Assembly: GCF_029892785.1 (NCBI RefSeq)
Contig: NZ_JARXXA010000004.1
Location: forward strand, 62,001 to 126,000
Source of the DNA: Parabacteroides sp. PH5-46
GTDB lineage: Bacteria; Bacteroidota; Bacteroidia; Bacteroidales; Tannerellaceae
DNA: 64,000 bases
Direction: 5' to 3'
The notes under the pieces were generated by a model that was not told the DNA's origin, did not search any database, and saw nothing but the letters and a program-made list of their open reading frames with translations. Both the position numbers and the translations under genes were made by a program. This document shows positions 26,211 to 36,200 of this stretch, piece after piece; position 1 is the first letter of the stretch; each line of letters begins with the position of its first letter.

Positions 26211-27686
26211 ATGAAACTGTTGAAAGATTATTGCTTATATATATGTATTGTTTCCTTCTTATTTGTGCAATTTAGTTGTAAAGAAGAAGTATCATCTCCG
26301 CAAGTAAAACATGAGCTACCTGCCATATTTCCTGATTATACGGAAGTAACGATTCCGCCTTCCATCGCTCCCCTGAATTTTAAGGTAGAAGGTATATATA
26401 CTAAAATAGATGCTGTAATAGAAGGTAATACCTCTGGCTCACTCCATGTGCAAGGCGATGATTTTATAGCAATAAAGCCCAAAGCCTGGAAGCAATTACT
26501 GGCAGATAATATAGGAGGAAGCCTGAAAGTTACAGTATCAGTGAAGCATGTCGACGGTTGGGTACAATATGATCCGTTCAATATCTATATTAGTACCTAT
26601 CCTATTGATTATGGTTTGACATACCGCTTGATAGCACCCGGTTATGAGGTGTATAGCAAGATGGGAATTTATCAACGAAACTTGTCTGATTTTACTCAGA
26701 CAGCACTGCTGGAGAATACCTTAATACCGGGTAACTGCATGAACTGCCATTCGTTTTGTATGGCAAACCCTGAGAAGATGAGTTTGCATATCCGGGGTGA
26801 GTATGGGGCAACTTTATTGCTGAATGACGGTGAGGCAAGCCTTTTGAATACAAAGACAGATCAAACAATTTCATCCTGTGTATATCCTTATTGGCATCCA
26901 TCCGGAAAGTATATCGCTTATTCAGTGAATGATACCAAACAGGTTTTTCATGAGGTAAAAGATGAGAGGGTAGAGGTACTTGACCTGAAATCAGACATCG
27001 TAGTCTACCATATAGAAACAAATCAGCTGTTTTCCACTCCTCTTCTGAAATCGGAAAATGCGTTTGAAACGTATCCCTCTTTTTCTCCGGACGGGCGTAC
27101 GATGTACTTTTGTACTGCAGATGTAAAACCTTTGCCTGAAGAATATCAGCAGTTGAGATATAGTTTGTGTAGTATTGCTTTTAATCCTGAAACGGGTACA
27201 TTTGGCAATCAGGTAGATACCTTGGTTTCTGCTGCTAAATCAGGTAAAAGTGTTTCACACCCGCGTCCATCTTATGATGGAAAGTACCTGATGTACACTT
27301 TGGCGGATTATGGAAACTTTCTTGTCTGGCACAAGGAAGCAGACCTTTGGCTATTGGACTTGGCAACTGGTGAAACACGTGAACTATCTGAGGTAAACAG
27401 TAAAGATGCCGATAGCTATCACTGCTGGAGCAGTAACAGCCGCTGGTTTGTCTTTGGAAGTAGGCGCATAGATGGTTTATATACACATCCCTATATCGCA
27501 TCTGTAAGAGAAGACGGAAGTATCACCAAACCCTTTTTGCTGCCTCAGGAAACGCCCTTATACTATGAAGCATCCTTGTACTCATTTAATGTGCCGGAGT
27601 TTATCACTGAGCCGGTAAAAATGAATATATCTGAAGTGGAAAGTAAACTGCTTTCCAAAGAAAGAAAACAAATGATTTACAGATAA
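26211..27686 (+). CDS. PD40/TolB-like lipoprotein with CxxCH motif, copy 2
   Basis: 491 aa from ATG 26211; the upstream in-frame codons from 26112 overlap the previous gene and lack a signal. Lipoprotein signal (FVQFSCKEE, Cys23). CxxCH at residues 176-180 (NCMNCHSFC). Same propeller blades as copy 1: PYWHPSGKYIAYSVND, TYPSFSPDGRTMYFCTA, PRPSYDGKYLMYTLAD, HCWSSNSRWFVFGSRRIDGLY. The first half shares PAIFPDYTEVTIPPSIAPLNF with PPVYPDYTNVSIPYNIAPLNF of copy 1. Last gene of the operon, convergent with kdsB. Confidence 0.8.
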   Translation: MKLLKDYCLYICIVSFLFVQFSCKEEVSSPQVKHELPAIFPDYTEVTIPPSIAPLNFKVEGIYTKIDAVIEGNTSGSLHVQGDDFIAIKPKAWKQLLADNIGGSLKVTVSVKHVDGWVQYDPFNIYISTYPIDYGLTYRLIAPGYEVYSKMGIYQRNLSDFTQTALLENTLIPGNCMNCHSFCMANPEKMSLHIRGEYGATLLLNDGEASLLNTKTDQTISSCVYPYWHPSGKYIAYSVNDTKQVFHEVKDERVEVLDLKSDIVVYHIETNQLFSTPLLKSENAFETYPSFSPDGRTMYFCTADVKPLPEEYQQLRYSLCSIAFNPETGTFGNQVDTLVSAAKSGKSVSHPRPSYDGKYLMYTLADYGNFLVWHKEADLWLLDLATGETRELSEVNSKDADSYHCWSSNSRWFVFGSRRIDGLYTHPYIASVREDGSITKPFLLPQETPLYYEASLYSFNVPEFITEPVKMNISEVESKLLSKERKQMIYR

Positions 27687-27710
27687 ATAATAGAAATGGA
27701 TAAAGGTAGT

Positions 27711-28454
27711 CTATGAATGATTTTCCTGATAATTCCTAACTTTTTGTGAGGCTGTCATTTCTTCTTCTGCAATGACGACTTTTATTTTGTATCCGTTTTC
27801 CAGCCAACGAAGTTGCTCCAGGCTTTCTGCTTTTTCCAAAGGAGACGGAGGAAGATGGGTGATTTCCTGTAATACCTCTGCCCGGTAAGCGTATTGTTCG
27901 ATATGTTTATAATACGTATGGCTTGCCAACCATTCAGTATGGCTCTTACTTCTGTAAAAAGGAATCACAGCCCGGCTGAAGAACATCGCTTCGTTATTTT
28001 TATTGATGACAACCTTGGGAGCATTTTTATTGTATAAATCCATGGCAAAGTTCTCATTCGAGTTGAAAGGCTTTACTAATGTGGCAATATGCACTCCATA
28101 ATCTATAAAGCAAGTTTTCATTTTCTCGATCTGTGAAGGCAGGATAAAGGGTTCGTCGTCCTGAAGGTTGATCACTACATTATAGCCTTTTCCTACTTTA
28201 GTGTATGCTTCGTAGCAACGTTCGGTTCGGCTTCTGTTTTTTTTAGATGTTAATACAACATTTCCTCCAAAGTCTTTTACAACCTTTTCAATGCGAGTAT
28301 CGTCTGTAGCTACCCAAACCATACCCAAACATTTCTTAGCTTGTTCATATACATGCTGTATCACCGGTTTGCCATCTAAATCTGCTAAAGGTTTTCCAGA
28401 GGAACGCGTAGAGGCATAGCGTGTCGGAATAATCCCTATAAATTTTAATAACAT
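27711..28454 (-). CDS. kdsB: 3-deoxy-manno-octulosonate cytidylyltransferase
   Basis: 247 aa. Activates Kdo with CTP to CMP-Kdo for lipid A core assembly. The nucleotidyl-transferase N-terminus IGIIPTRYASTRSSGKPLADLDGKPVIQHVYEQA, read in parts, is diagnostic, followed by VWVATDD, SKKNRSRTERCYEA (an RSGTDRC variant) and NLQDDEPFI. Length is standard. Convergent with the propeller operon (24 bp apart) and divergent from the AlbA_2 gene. Confidence 0.95.
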   Translation of the reverse strand: MLLKFIGIIPTRYASTRSSGKPLADLDGKPVIQHVYEQAKKCLGMVWVATDDTRIEKVVKDFGGNVVLTSKKNRSRTERCYEAYTKVGKGYNVVINLQDDEPFILPSQIEKMKTCFIDYGVHIATLVKPFNSNENFAMDLYNKNAPKVVINKNNEAMFFSRAVIPFYRSKSHTEWLASHTYYKHIEQYAYRAEVLQEITHLPPSPLEKAESLEQLRWLENGYKIKVVIAEEEMTASQKVRNYQENHS

Positions 28455-28533
28455 ACATTCCTAGATTTATACACATCAAATTGATAACAGACTGCTAAGC
28501 TACACATTTCTTGCCAAAGTTCATTAATTATTT

Positions 28534-28541
28534 TAATTTTG
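28534..28541 (+). promoter_or_regulatory. -7 promoter box (TAATTTTG)
   Basis: TAATTTTG lies 21 bp before the GTG at 28562 and downstream of the TTG at 28511. This supports the GTG as the real start of the following gene. Confidence 0.5.
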
Positions 28542-28561
28542 TCCATCAAATCTTTGACAGC

Positions 28562-29197
28562 GTGAAAAAGAGACATCCCATAGAAGAGTTGATAGAGCAA
28601 GGAGAACATCAGCAACTGGATTTTAAGTTCGAAGTGAGTGACAGTAAGAAGATTGCGCGTACCCTGAGTGCTTTTGCCAATACCGATGGCGGGCGTTTGC
28701 TGATAGGAGTGAAGGATAACGGGAATATTGCCGGTGTTCGTAGCGAAGAAGAATACTATATGATTGAGGCAGCATCTAAAATGTATACACGCCCGGAAGT
28801 TCCTTTTACGGCTACCCGTTGGGAAGTCCAGGGAAAATCAGTTTTGGAAATATACGTAGCTCCCAGTCCGGATAAACCATACACCGCACCTGATAAAGAT
28901 GATAAATACAAGGCTTATATCCGTGTGTTAGACGAAAACATTCTGGCGAATGAAATCTTGTTGCTTTATTGGAAAAAGAAGCATAAACAAGAAGGTATCT
29001 TGCTAAAAATAAGCAAACCTGTAGAGAAACTTTTAAACTATCTGGATACGCATACTTATATCAATATACATCAATTTTGTCGTATAGCCCATATAAACTA
29101 TTACATAGCAAGAAATATTATCAGTGACCTGATGGCGATGGGTACATTACGTTATAGTGTTGTGGACAAACGAATTGTTTATTGCCGTATAGCCTGA
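28562..29197 (+). CDS. AlbA_2 (Schlafen-like) domain putative DNA-binding protein
   Basis: 211 aa from GTG 28562 (V-KKRHPIEELIEQGEHQQLDFKFE), chosen because the promoter box lies between it and the next upstream start. Residues 10-120 form the AlbA_2 domain: EHQQLDFKFEVSDSKKIARTLSAFANTDGGRLLIGVKDNGNIAG, in parts the well-known nucleic acid- or ATP-binding signature. The C-terminal third looks like a winged helix (YINIHQFCRIAHINYYIARNIISDL). Its role is not known; regulators and defence proteins share this domain. Overlaps the 3' end of the convergent NfeD gene by 19 bp. Confidence 0.8.
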   Translation: MKKRHPIEELIEQGEHQQLDFKFEVSDSKKIARTLSAFANTDGGRLLIGVKDNGNIAGVRSEEEYYMIEAASKMYTRPEVPFTATRWEVQGKSVLEIYVAPSPDKPYTAPDKDDKYKAYIRVLDENILANEILLLYWKKKHKQEGILLKISKPVEKLLNYLDTHTYINIHQFCRIAHINYYIARNIISDLMAMGTLRYSVVDKRIVYCRIA

Positions 29198-30564
29198 ACA
29201 TACACCTGGGCATTCTCAAAACGAATTACCTTTACCGGACTTCCCTTTTCAATAAAGCCGGAATCGGATACCCCGTCATACAACTCTCCCTCTATCCATA
29301 CCTTGCCGGAAGGCCTTAGTACAGTAGCAGCAGTGCCTTCTTTTCCTATCAGGTTGGTGAGTACCGGTGAGGATGTCGATTCGTCAAGAACTGTAGTGAG
29401 AGCTACTTTCCTAAATATACCCTGGCTTCCTATCTTGTTTGACAACCAAATCATCAATGCAAAGCTAAGACCCAGGCCCATTAAAACAGTAAGGGTAGCC
29501 TGTCCGAATTCAGGGATAGTAACATCCTTAAAATCGAATCCAGTATTGTTCAACAGGCTTATAACAAGGCCACAAATGGCAAGAATAATCCCTCCAATAC
29601 CTGCTATTCCAAAGCCGGGAATAACGAATATTTCAGCTGCAATTAATAAAATACCAACGATAAAGATTAATATTTCCCAGTTTTCGGCTAATCCGTCAAT
29701 ATAAAGAGGAGCAAAATAAAGGATAGCAGCAACAATGGCAGCAGCAGAAGGAAAACCAATCCCCGGCGTTTGTAATTCAAAATAGATTCCACCTATGATA
29801 ATCAGGATTAGCAATGATTGCAGGATAGGGCTCATCAGGAAACCCTTTGTATCATCAAGCCAGGAAGGGGTGTAGGTTATCACCTGATAGTCTGTATAAC
29901 CCAGATACTGTGTAATAATTTCATCTGTTGATTCTACAATCCCATCGCAATAGCCCCATTTGACGGCTTCTTCGGCTGTAAATGTCAATACTTTCCCAGA
30001 ATCAATAAGGTTGGGGATTACTACGCGATCGTCTACCATGGCCTCGGCTATAGCAGGGTCGCGCAGCCATTTGATTGTGGTATCTCTTCCTTGTATGATT
30101 GTATCTTTTCCATGCGCCTCAGCTGTAGAACGAATCATGGAACGCATATATGACTGATACTTGTCGGGCATAGCTTCTCCGGTCTGATTGACAACTGTTG
30201 CTGCTCCTATATTCGCTCCTTTTCGCATGTATATTTTTTTTGCCGCGATAGATATCAATGCTCCGGCTGAAGCAGCGTTATTGTCGATAAAAACAAAAAC
30301 CGGAATCGGACTGTATAAAATAGCAGTACGCATAGAATCAGCTACATCTACCAACCCTCCATAGGTGTTCAGGTGGATGATTATAGCATCGGCATCTAAC
30401 TCTTTAGCCTTGTTCAAGCCATTACTTAAATACAGGCGAGATGTATTATCTATTTCTTTTTTTATGTCGATTTTATATACAACAACTTGTTTTTCGGCTT
30501 TCAGATAAGCTGAAAACAAGATGAGTAACATTCCGAGGATACCGTATTTTGTATATCTGTTCAT
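29179..30564 (-). CDS. NfeD-family membrane-bound serine protease
   Basis: 461 aa. Signal peptide (YGILGMLLILFSAYLKA), then a ClpP/S49-like protease domain (about residues 28-220). LNTYGGLVDVADSMRTAI and the nucleophile Ser in NNAASAGALISIAAKKIYM match the STOPP/NfeD proteases, with K in the same helix. About five membrane spans (LLILIIIGGIYFELQTPGIGF ... ILLIAAEIFVIPGFGIAGIGG) lead to a C-terminal OB-fold NfeD domain (LIGKEGTAATVLRPSGKVWIEGELYDG). These proteases cleave stomatin-like partners; no stomatin gene is adjacent here. Confidence 0.9.
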   Translation of the reverse strand: MNRYTKYGILGMLLILFSAYLKAEKQVVVYKIDIKKEIDNTSRLYLSNGLNKAKELDADAIIIHLNTYGGLVDVADSMRTAILYSPIPVFVFIDNNAASAGALISIAAKKIYMRKGANIGAATVVNQTGEAMPDKYQSYMRSMIRSTAEAHGKDTIIQGRDTTIKWLRDPAIAEAMVDDRVVIPNLIDSGKVLTFTAEEAVKWGYCDGIVESTDEIITQYLGYTDYQVITYTPSWLDDTKGFLMSPILQSLLILIIIGGIYFELQTPGIGFPSAAAIVAAILYFAPLYIDGLAENWEILIFIVGILLIAAEIFVIPGFGIAGIGGIILAICGLVISLLNNTGFDFKDVTIPEFGQATLTVLMGLGLSFALMIWLSNKIGSQGIFRKVALTTVLDESTSSPVLTNLIGKEGTAATVLRPSGKVWIEGELYDGVSDSGFIEKGSPVKVIRFENAQVYVQAIRQ

Positions 30565-30767
30565 AATCTTTATTTGTTAAGATAATATATCTAATGGCTT
30601 ATGTTTTGTTGTAAATACTGTACAAAATGTTGTGAATTTTGATAATCAGTATGTATTTAACTTGTAAAATGTGATCAAACTCGATAAAAGTTATTGTGAA
30701 AAACTAAAAGTAGGATTTTTTTATATTAATATTATTCAAAGGGAAGTTCTATATAAATCCTAATTCT

Positions 30768-30775
30768 TATCTTTG
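30768..30775 (+). promoter_or_regulatory. -7 promoter box of sigma-factor gene (TATCTTTG)
   Basis: TATCTTTG fits TAnnTTTG and lies 62 bp before the sigma-factor start, giving a leader of about 55 nt. The rest of 30565-30836 is AT-rich spacer. Confidence 0.6.
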
Positions 30776-30836
30776 ACAAGACCTTAGAGAGAACTGTTTT
30801 CAAATTAAGTATTGTAACCCGATAAATAAAATTTAT

Positions 30837-31349
30837 ATGAAAAATTCGCTGCAATTTCAGCAAAAATTATTGAGTATGCAAGATAATATGATGAATTTTG
30901 CCTTGCTGCTTACCGCAAATAAAGATGATGCTCAGGATTTACTACAAGAAACTACTTTGAAAGTTCTGGATAACCAAGACAAATTTGTAGACAATGTTAA
31001 TTTCAAGGGATGGGTATTGACTGTTATGCGAAATATTTTTGTAAACAACTACTATAAAGTTCTTCGTGCACAGACTGTAATCGACTATACAGTAGATTTA
31101 TACAACTTGGATATGGAACATGATTCCGGTATCTCCTCTCCTGATATTTTTAATCAAATACAAGAAATAACAAATGCTATAAACAATCTGGATGAAGAAC
31201 TCAAAATTCCCTTTTCTATGTATTTATCCGGATATAAATACAACGAAATAGCTGAAAAACTGGATGTCCCGATGGGAACGATTAAAAGTCGTATATTCTT
31301 TGCCCGTCAGGGACTTCGGAAAGAACTGGAGGATTTTTTGTATCATTAA
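30837..31349 (+). CDS. ECF-type RNA polymerase sigma factor
   Basis: 170 aa. Sigma-70 region 2 (MMNFALLLTANKDDAQDLLQETTLKVLDNQDKFVDNVNFKGWVLTVMRNIFVNNY, read in segments) and region 4 (LDEELKIPFSMYLSGYKYNEIAEKLDVPMGTIKSRIFFARQGLRKEL in part). This type is common in Bacteroidales as a stand-alone sigma factor. No anti-sigma gene follows; the next gene is argB, which has its own promoter box. Confidence 0.95.
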   Translation: MKNSLQFQQKLLSMQDNMMNFALLLTANKDDAQDLLQETTLKVLDNQDKFVDNVNFKGWVLTVMRNIFVNNYYKVLRAQTVIDYTVDLYNLDMEHDSGISSPDIFNQIQEITNAINNLDEELKIPFSMYLSGYKYNEIAEKLDVPMGTIKSRIFFARQGLRKELEDFLYH

Positions 31350-31363
31350 ATCTTTCTTTTTCT

Positions 31364-31371
31364 TAACTTTG
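31364..31371 (+). promoter_or_regulatory. -7 promoter box of argB (TAACTTTG)
   Basis: TAACTTTG ends 17 bp before the argB ATG, with TTTG at 31337-31340 as a possible -33 element. Confidence 0.55.
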
Positions 31372-31387
31372 ACCCCAAAAACAAAGA

Positions 31388-32164
31388 ATGGCAAAAGATA
31401 AACTTACTTTAATTAAGGTAGGAGGGCAGATTGTAGAGGAAAAAGATTCGTTGGCCCGTTTACTGCAAGACTTTAGTAATATAGAAGGATATAAATTATT
31501 AGTTCATGGGGGCGGACGGTCTGCTACCAGTTTGGCTTCTCGTCTGGGCATTGAAAGTAAGATGGTTAATGGTCGCAGGATTACAGACGAAGATATGCTG
31601 GATGTTGTTACCATGGTTTATGGAGGCCTCGTTAATAAAAAAATAGTTGCCGGTTTACAAGCTTTGGGCGTAAACGCCCTGGGTTTAACAGGGGCTGATA
31701 TGAACCTGATTCGTTCGGATAAGCGGCCTGTGAAAGATGTAGATTATGGATATGTTGGTGATGTAAAAGAAGTTAATGCTATTTTCTTAGAATCGTTGAT
31801 CCGGCAAGGCATCGTTCCTGTTCTAGCCCCCTTGACACATGATAAACAAGGGCTTATCCTGAATACAAATGCCGATACAATTGCCGGAGAAACAGCAAAA
31901 GCCTTAGCTGCACACTTTGATGTTACGCTTATTTTTTGTTTTGAAAAGAAAGGCGTATTGAGAGACGCGAATGATGATGAAAGCGTTATCCCTAAATTAG
32001 ATCGCTTTATATTCAAGGATTACGTTGATAAAAATATTATTCAAGGGGGGATGATCCCTAAACTGGAAAATGCTTTTGAAGCTCTTGACGCAGGAGTTGC
32101 ACGAGTAATTATAACCCAGGCCTCCGAAATAAATAAAGGGAAAGGAACGTTAGTCGAGCGTTGA
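31388..32164 (+). CDS. argB: Acetylglutamate kinase
   Basis: 258 aa. Phosphorylates N-acetyl-glutamate (or N-succinyl-ornithine-type substrates in some Bacteroidetes) in arginine synthesis. Amino-acid kinase fold: TLIKVGGQIVE, LVHGGGRSATSLASRLG, NGRRITDEDMLDVVTMVYGGLVNKKIVA, LNTNADTIAGETAKALAA and IQGGMIPKLENAFEALDAGV. Isolated from other arg genes in this window. Its end overlaps the convergent DUF1080 gene by 15 bp. Confidence 0.95.
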   Translation: MAKDKLTLIKVGGQIVEEKDSLARLLQDFSNIEGYKLLVHGGGRSATSLASRLGIESKMVNGRRITDEDMLDVVTMVYGGLVNKKIVAGLQALGVNALGLTGADMNLIRSDKRPVKDVDYGYVGDVKEVNAIFLESLIRQGIVPVLAPLTHDKQGLILNTNADTIAGETAKALAAHFDVTLIFCFEKKGVLRDANDDESVIPKLDRFIFKDYVDKNIIQGGMIPKLENAFEALDAGVARVIITQASEINKGKGTLVER

Positions 32165-32836
32165 TTTTACTTTTATATTCCGGATTTTGATGTTTCTGAA
32201 CCAAATTCCAGCATCTCCATGTTTACCTTGAAGTCCGATATACCCTTTTGTTGGTAATTCAGCATAAGGCTTAGGTAGCCAGTTTGGAATCTCCGACCCA
32301 TCAGGATTAACTGTGCCGGAGGTCCATTCACTCATATTCATTTCCGTAACTTTTCTACCGTTCAGAATGACACTTATACGTTGCTCGACACACCTTATGC
32401 GTATATGATTCCACTCCCCCGGTTTCTTTACTACTTTCTCCTGACGAGGCCCTAAATGTCCATAAATAGCTCCACATTTTTCATATGGCTTAGCGTCGGC
32501 CCACTTTTCGTAATAGTCATCGGCAATTTGTATTTCTACTGAGTTAGGGATCCAATCCTTTATGTCTGTGCAGTATATCACAATCCCACTGTTAGTACCT
32601 TCATCTGTTTTAAAGTCAATATCCAGCTCGAAGTTTTCAAACTCGGCATTTGTCCAGATTGCTTCATCCTTGGTAGCTGTCAAAACACCATTTGTTTCAC
32701 TCCATACTTCAGGATCATAATTTGCTTCCGAGAGGCTATTGCCAAAAAGAGATTTCCAGGTATACTCATCAGCCTGAATCGGTAAACAGTTCAACAGGAG
32801 GAGTGTTATCGATAGATATATAGAAAGTTGCTTCAT
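32150..32836 (-). CDS. Secreted DUF1080 (3-keto-glycoside hydrolase-type) protein
   Basis: 228 aa from ATG 32836 (MKQLSIYLSITLLLLN), chosen for its signal peptide. A single jelly-roll DUF1080 domain: WKSLFGNSLSEANYD ... FELDIDFKTDEGTNSGIVIYCTD ... WNHIRIRCVEQRISVILNGRKVTEMN ... GYIGLQGKHGDAGIWFRNIKIRNIK. Members studied in gut Bacteroides hydrolyse 3-keto-glycosides made by Gfo/Idh/MocA oxidoreductases; here no oxidoreductase is next to it. Its 5' side is a long AT-rich spacer shared with the second SusC gene. Confidence 0.85.
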   Translation of the reverse strand: MKQLSIYLSITLLLLNCLPIQADEYTWKSLFGNSLSEANYDPEVWSETNGVLTATKDEAIWTNAEFENFELDIDFKTDEGTNSGIVIYCTDIKDWIPNSVEIQIADDYYEKWADAKPYEKCGAIYGHLGPRQEKVVKKPGEWNHIRIRCVEQRISVILNGRKVTEMNMSEWTSGTVNPDGSEIPNWLPKPYAELPTKGYIGLQGKHGDAGIWFRNIKIRNIKVKSTLD

Positions 32837-32866
32837 ATCTTGAGTTTTTAGATGCAGAATAATCAC

Positions 32867-33278
32867 AAATATAGTAACTTTTTCAACTTAGCTGGAGTGA
32901 AGCTATAGAAGTTTGTACGTCTAATTCGTATGGATTAAAATTATTTAGTTAATTTTTGGTCTAAAATTTAACTAATATTATTCAGTGGTTCAGATTTCTT
33001 TGAGTGTTTGAAAAATGACGATTTTAATTAATATATCGAAAAAAAGTGACGAATTTGTTTTTTAATATGGAAAAAATATTTAATATTGCAAATATATTTA
33101 CTTTAAATCTTTAAATGAGGTATGCCTGTGTTTGCGATTGAATGAAAAAAATAACTAAATTATAATTGCTTTTTTTTGTTTGTTAGTAAATGCTAACTTT
33201 TTCTGTGATATTTTTTGTTTTGCTTAGATTTAGTGTATATACAAGTGTGTGGTTTAAATTTAATTTAAAAGTGTGTTT
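32867..33278 (+). other. AT-rich intergenic region upstream of the second SusC gene
   Basis: About 410 bp with very low GC between the DUF1080 start and SusC. No open frame, no clear hairpin. TAACTTTT at 33194 is a weak -7-like match. Nothing else is supportable. Confidence 0.4.
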
Positions 33279-36200
33279 ATGAAAAAAAGGTTGACTTATC
33301 TTTTATTATGCTTAATTGCAAGCATAGGAATGATAACGGCTCAAACTACAAGAATAACCGGTAAGGTTATTTCCTCAGAAGATAATGAGCCCGTTATCGG
33401 AGCATCCATAGTTGTTAAAGGTACAACTATAGGAACAGTAACAGATTATGATGGTGCATTTACACTAGACGTACCTTCAAACGCCAAGACATTAGTTGCC
33501 TCATATGTGGGGATGGAGCCATCAGAATTAGCTATCAGACCCAATATGAATATCATTTTGAAAACAAGCTCTCTGGCGCTTGATGAGGTTGTGGTAACTG
33601 CATTAGGTATTAAAAAGAGCGAAAAAGCTTTAGGCTATGCTGCATCTACAGTGAAGGCTGATGATATTACGGCTGCCCAATCCGGTTCCGTAATGGGTAG
33701 TTTGGCAGGTAAGGTCGCAGGGGTTAACATTTCTGGTGCCGGGTCTACCGGGGTTTCCCAGAATGTACTTATACGTGGTCTCTCTTCTTTAACAGGAAGT
33801 AACCAGCCTCTTTATATTATAGATGGTGTTCCAATTACCAACGAGCGAAGTGGCGGTAGTACAGCTACAACAAATACTTCTGCAGACTTTGGAAACTCTG
33901 CCAATGATATTAATCCGGAAAATGTAGAATCGGTTACTATCTTGAAAGGGGCTTCAGCAACTGCATTATACGGTTCACGTGCAGCAAATGGTGTAATCAT
34001 GATCACCACCAAGAAGGCAGACAAAGAAAAATTAACCGTTTCATATAATGGTTCTTTTACTGCTTCAAATGTATTACGCGTCATGCAAACACAAGATATT
34101 TTCGGACAAGGATGGGGTGCATGGTCGCGTGATGAAAATGGTTCATGGGGACCGCGTCTGGATGGTTCTATGAGAGAATGGGGCTCCGATAAATTGGAAA
34201 CGCCTATGACAAAGCCATTCTCTTATGTAAAAGATAATATGAGAAACTTTTATCAAACAGGCCTTGAAATGAACAATGGCATAACAGTCCGTTATGGTAC
34301 AGCTAAAGTGGGTGTTGTTGCCTCATTTAATAATCTTTCATCTGATGGTATTTTACCTAATGATGGCGACAAATATTCAAGAAATAACTTCTTCCTCCGT
34401 GGATATGCTAATGTTGATAAGTTTACTTTGGATGCATCTATGGAATACAACAGGAAGGATATTAATCGTGCACAAGCCATGGATATGGAGTTATTACAAC
34501 ATGCTGTGGATGTGGATTTCTCGGAGATGAAAGATTATAATGATGTACGATACGATACTGATAACTATTATACCTTCTATGCTAATAACCCCTATTGGAT
34601 GATTGATAATTTCAGATATTTATATCAGGATGATAATATAAGAGGTAGGGTTGAATTAGGGTATGAAATCATACCTGGATTAAAGGCTACAGGACGTTTA
34701 GGTGGTGATTTTGTGACTGAAAGAACGGAAGACAGACAAGCAAAAATTAGCTATGCAGAAGGATCCTATAGTGACCTGGGAGGAAAAAACCCGGAAAAAG
34801 GATATTATGCGGAATACAGCCAAAGTCGCTCTCAGATTGACGCTCTTGCCTTTTTAAGCGCAGACTACAAGGTTGGAGATTTCTCTCTTGGTGGTACTTT
34901 GGGCTGGAACCTGAATGTAAGAAGCAGAAGCTATACCGGAGGAGTAGTGGATGGACTGGATATACCCGGATGGTATAATCTCCAAAATACAACTTCTGCG
35001 GCCGTTTCTAATACATATAAGAGTAACAGAAGATTAGTTGGTGTTCTGGGAACAGCGGAAGTAGGATTCAGAGATTATCTTTTCTTAAACTTTTCAGCCA
35101 GAAATGACTGGTCGTCTACATTGCCGAAAGGTAAGAACAGTTTCTTTTATGGAGGTGCCAATATATCGTTCCTGCTGACTGAATTAATGCCGGAACTGAA
35201 AGCATCGCAAATCGATTTTCTGAAAATTCGTGCAGCTGTAGGGCAAACAGGTAATGACGCTGGCGTTTATCTTACAAGCGGTTATTTTACTCCAGTATAC
35301 GCACATTACACCCGCCTACCTATTGGCGGAGTGTCCGGATTAACAGAATATAATCGTTTGCCCAGCTTGGATCTGAAGCCGGAAATATCTACAGAGTACG
35401 AACTGGGATTGACGGGTAATTTCTTTAAAAACCGGATAGCCATTGATGTGGCGTATTACAATAAACAAACAAAGAATCAGATTATTAGTGCTAATCTACC
35501 TCCAGAAACAGGCTATACGACAGAAACCAAGAATATTGGTAAAATTGAAAATAAAGGAGTGGAAATGTTGATAGATGTAACTCCTGTCCGTACGAAAGAC
35601 TGGGAATGGACCGTAGGATGGACATTTGCCAAGAACTGGAGTAAAGTAAAGGAATTATGGGAAGGAACAGAAGAATACCCATTAGGATACTGGACAAACT
35701 ATCGCGGAGTAGAATTTATGGCTATAGTAGGAGAACCTGTAGGTGTTTACAGAGTACCGGCTGCCGCCACAGTAGAAGATAAGAGCAGTCCTTATTATGG
35801 ATATACAATCGTAAATAATAATGGTTTTATTACTACTAGTAATACGGAAAAAAAGATTTTAGGGAATGCAAATCCTGACTTTACAATGGGATTTAATACA
35901 ACTCTAAAATATAAAGATTTCTCATTACGGATTGTGGGTGATTGGCGCAAAGGCGGCTATATGTATTCTTCAACGGCTTATATTTCTCACTTTAACGGTA
36001 ATTCAACTCAGACAGTATTTAACGAACGTAATTCATATATTATTCCTAATTCCGTAAAAATGGTAAATGGCGAATACGTTGAGAATAATATACCGGTACT
36101 TGTACAGAATATGCCTTATGCGCAGGGGAACTATTCCTATAACCCGGAAGTGCGTGAACATATGGTAATCCCTAAAGATTATTTTAAAATAAGGGAGCTT

